Assembly (NCBI GenBank): GCA_023974075.1
Contig: JAMFTG010000315.1
Span: forward strand, 143,459 to 207,458
Length of the DNA: 64,000 nucleotides
Direction: 5' to 3'
DNA from: Chaenocephalus aceratus
Taxonomy: Eukaryota; Chordata; Actinopteri; Perciformes; Channichthyidae
Position numbers and translations under genes: made by a program. This document shows positions 1-64,000 of the stretch, one piece after another (within the stretch, counting starts at the first letter, position 1; each line of letters begins with the position of its first letter). The notes under the pieces are model-generated. The model made no database searches and had not been told where the DNA came from. It worked only from the letters and a program-made list of their open reading frames with translations.

Positions 1-177
1 CAGAAATGATAGAGCACTTATAGAAACAAGACTGTTAGAAGCTCGTCTTTTGGAAGTGATTATCCAGGCTTTTTACCAGCGACTACATCAACTTTAAAAC
101 CTCGTGGTTTCACACTCATGCTACGAATCCGCGATGCTAACAGCAATCATTTCCCCCGCAGACTTCCCCACTTCCCT

Positions 178-63038
<62,861 letters not shown>

Positions 63039-63257
63039 CTGCACACACAACTCACATTAATGCAGTTTTACACAGGAAACCAACTCCAAATACATCATTA
63101 AACAGAATGATATGTGGGGTGTAATCGAAGAGAAGCAGATATTCAGAAGGCAATTGAAGTTTTAAAATGATAAAATTAATGTTTAAAAATAGTTCAAGAA
63201 CAAGTACAAAACTTCCTCACAGCTTTTATATGAATAATATGAAACATCCTAACTAGG

Positions 63258-64000
63258 CAGGGGTTCCCAAACGTTGCCATGCCAAGGACCCCCATATAGC
63301 ATTAACCTCTGGCGGGGACCCCCTGTTGCAATTTTTTTTAAATTAGTACATTATGATGGAAAATATGACATCATACAGCTCAATACATTTCTTAATATTG
63401 TGTTAATAATTAATAATCAGTTATTCTTCTAAAAAAACGTGTATTTATCTTTTGTTTGTCATTCATTGTGTCTTCTGTTATAACACAATATTAAACAGTA
63501 ATATCAACAGTAAACATATGTTTAAAGCATTTTTAAAGTGATTTCTGTCTATAATATTATATAATTTTGAACAGTAATATGAACAATTAACATATATTTT
63601 TTTAAGCTATTTATGCCTTAATAATATTATATATAATATTCAACAGTAATATTAACAAAACACATATTTATATTCATGTATATACAGGGCCGGCCCTGAC
63701 CAATTTGCCCGCCCTAGGCAAGATTTTAGCTAAAGGTGTGCCTTTACCTCACTGAGCTGAGGTTATCAAGCCTCTCAGTCTTTCAGGAGAGAGCTCTCTA
63801 AAGCTCTCCCCCCGCGGCCGCTTACAATGTAAATTCCAATGTTAATAAAAGCACCGAAAAGCACACAGAAGCTGTGTACGTTTTTTGGGAGTTTGATTTA
63901 TTTTAAATGAATACAAATACAAAATTAAACCTATAATTTCACACTAAAACCATTATTTCAAAAAAAGAACAATTTCACATAAATCTCTGGTTTTTACTGG
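63258..64000. mobile_element. hAT-like element edges, incomplete
   Basis: CAGGGGTTCCCAAACGTTGC at 63258 is the start of a fish hAT-like element; CAGGGCCGGCCCTGACCAAT at 63685 starts another one inside or beside it. Neither right end is within the window. Confidence 0.6.

Overview
The window is from a ray-finned fish genome. The evidence is tRNA-derived SINEs, many short hAT-type and TTAA-flanked inverted-repeat elements, fish-type LINE tails, long CA and minisatellite arrays, and a vertebrate-only muscle gene. No bacterial, phage or viral gene was recognised. The species cannot be named from the sequence.

Almost the whole 64 kb is one gene on the minus strand, read from right to left. It encodes M-protein (myomesin-2, myom2), which crosslinks thick filaments at the sarcomere M-band. 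I placed 34 coding exons by checking splice sites and codon phase at every junction. They total 4,362 nt (about 1,453 codons) and cover nearly the whole protein except the first N-terminal exons, which lie beyond position 64000. The domain order is: coiled-coil end of the head (63.0 kb), two Ig domains (62.5-50.0 kb), five fibronectin-III domains (48.1-27.5 kb), four more Ig domains joined by helical linkers (26.0-5.9 kb), and the C-terminal Ig domain with an unusual KSPTP-repeat tail (735-178). This is the known M-protein layout. The paralog (myom2a or myom2b) is not resolved.

Five exons (51118-51283, 49972-50134, 34502-34622, 8143-8182, 6987-7093) each carry one apparent single-base insertion or deletion. 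It breaks the frame, while codon phase on both sides and family similarity show the intended frame. Consensus error in the assembly is the simplest explanation, but decay of this copy is not excluded.

The introns are swollen by repeats. A 5.8-kb array of 32-36-bp units starts on the 5' splice site of the exon at 14282-14395. A 1.6-kb array of 37-bp units sits inside a TTAA-flanked element (17885-19878). A 4.8-kb array of a different 37-bp unit sits inside an hAT-like element (20401-25784), and a short copy of that element lies in opposite orientation at 33873-34477. Three exons have (UG)n tracts against their 3' splice sites. Nested insertions are common: a LINE in the loop of a hairpin element, a SINE split by a hAT-like element, a SINE inside a hAT-like element, and a foldback within a foldback. 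Relics of transposon proteins include a tyrosine-recombinase-like (Crypton-type) fragment at 36036-36600 and a BED-finger-like fragment at 38054-38250.

I found no second cellular gene, no RNA gene and no CRISPR. The most interesting points are the exon-anchored minisatellite, the UG tracts at three acceptors, the KSPTP tail, and the habit of tandem arrays growing inside transposable elements.
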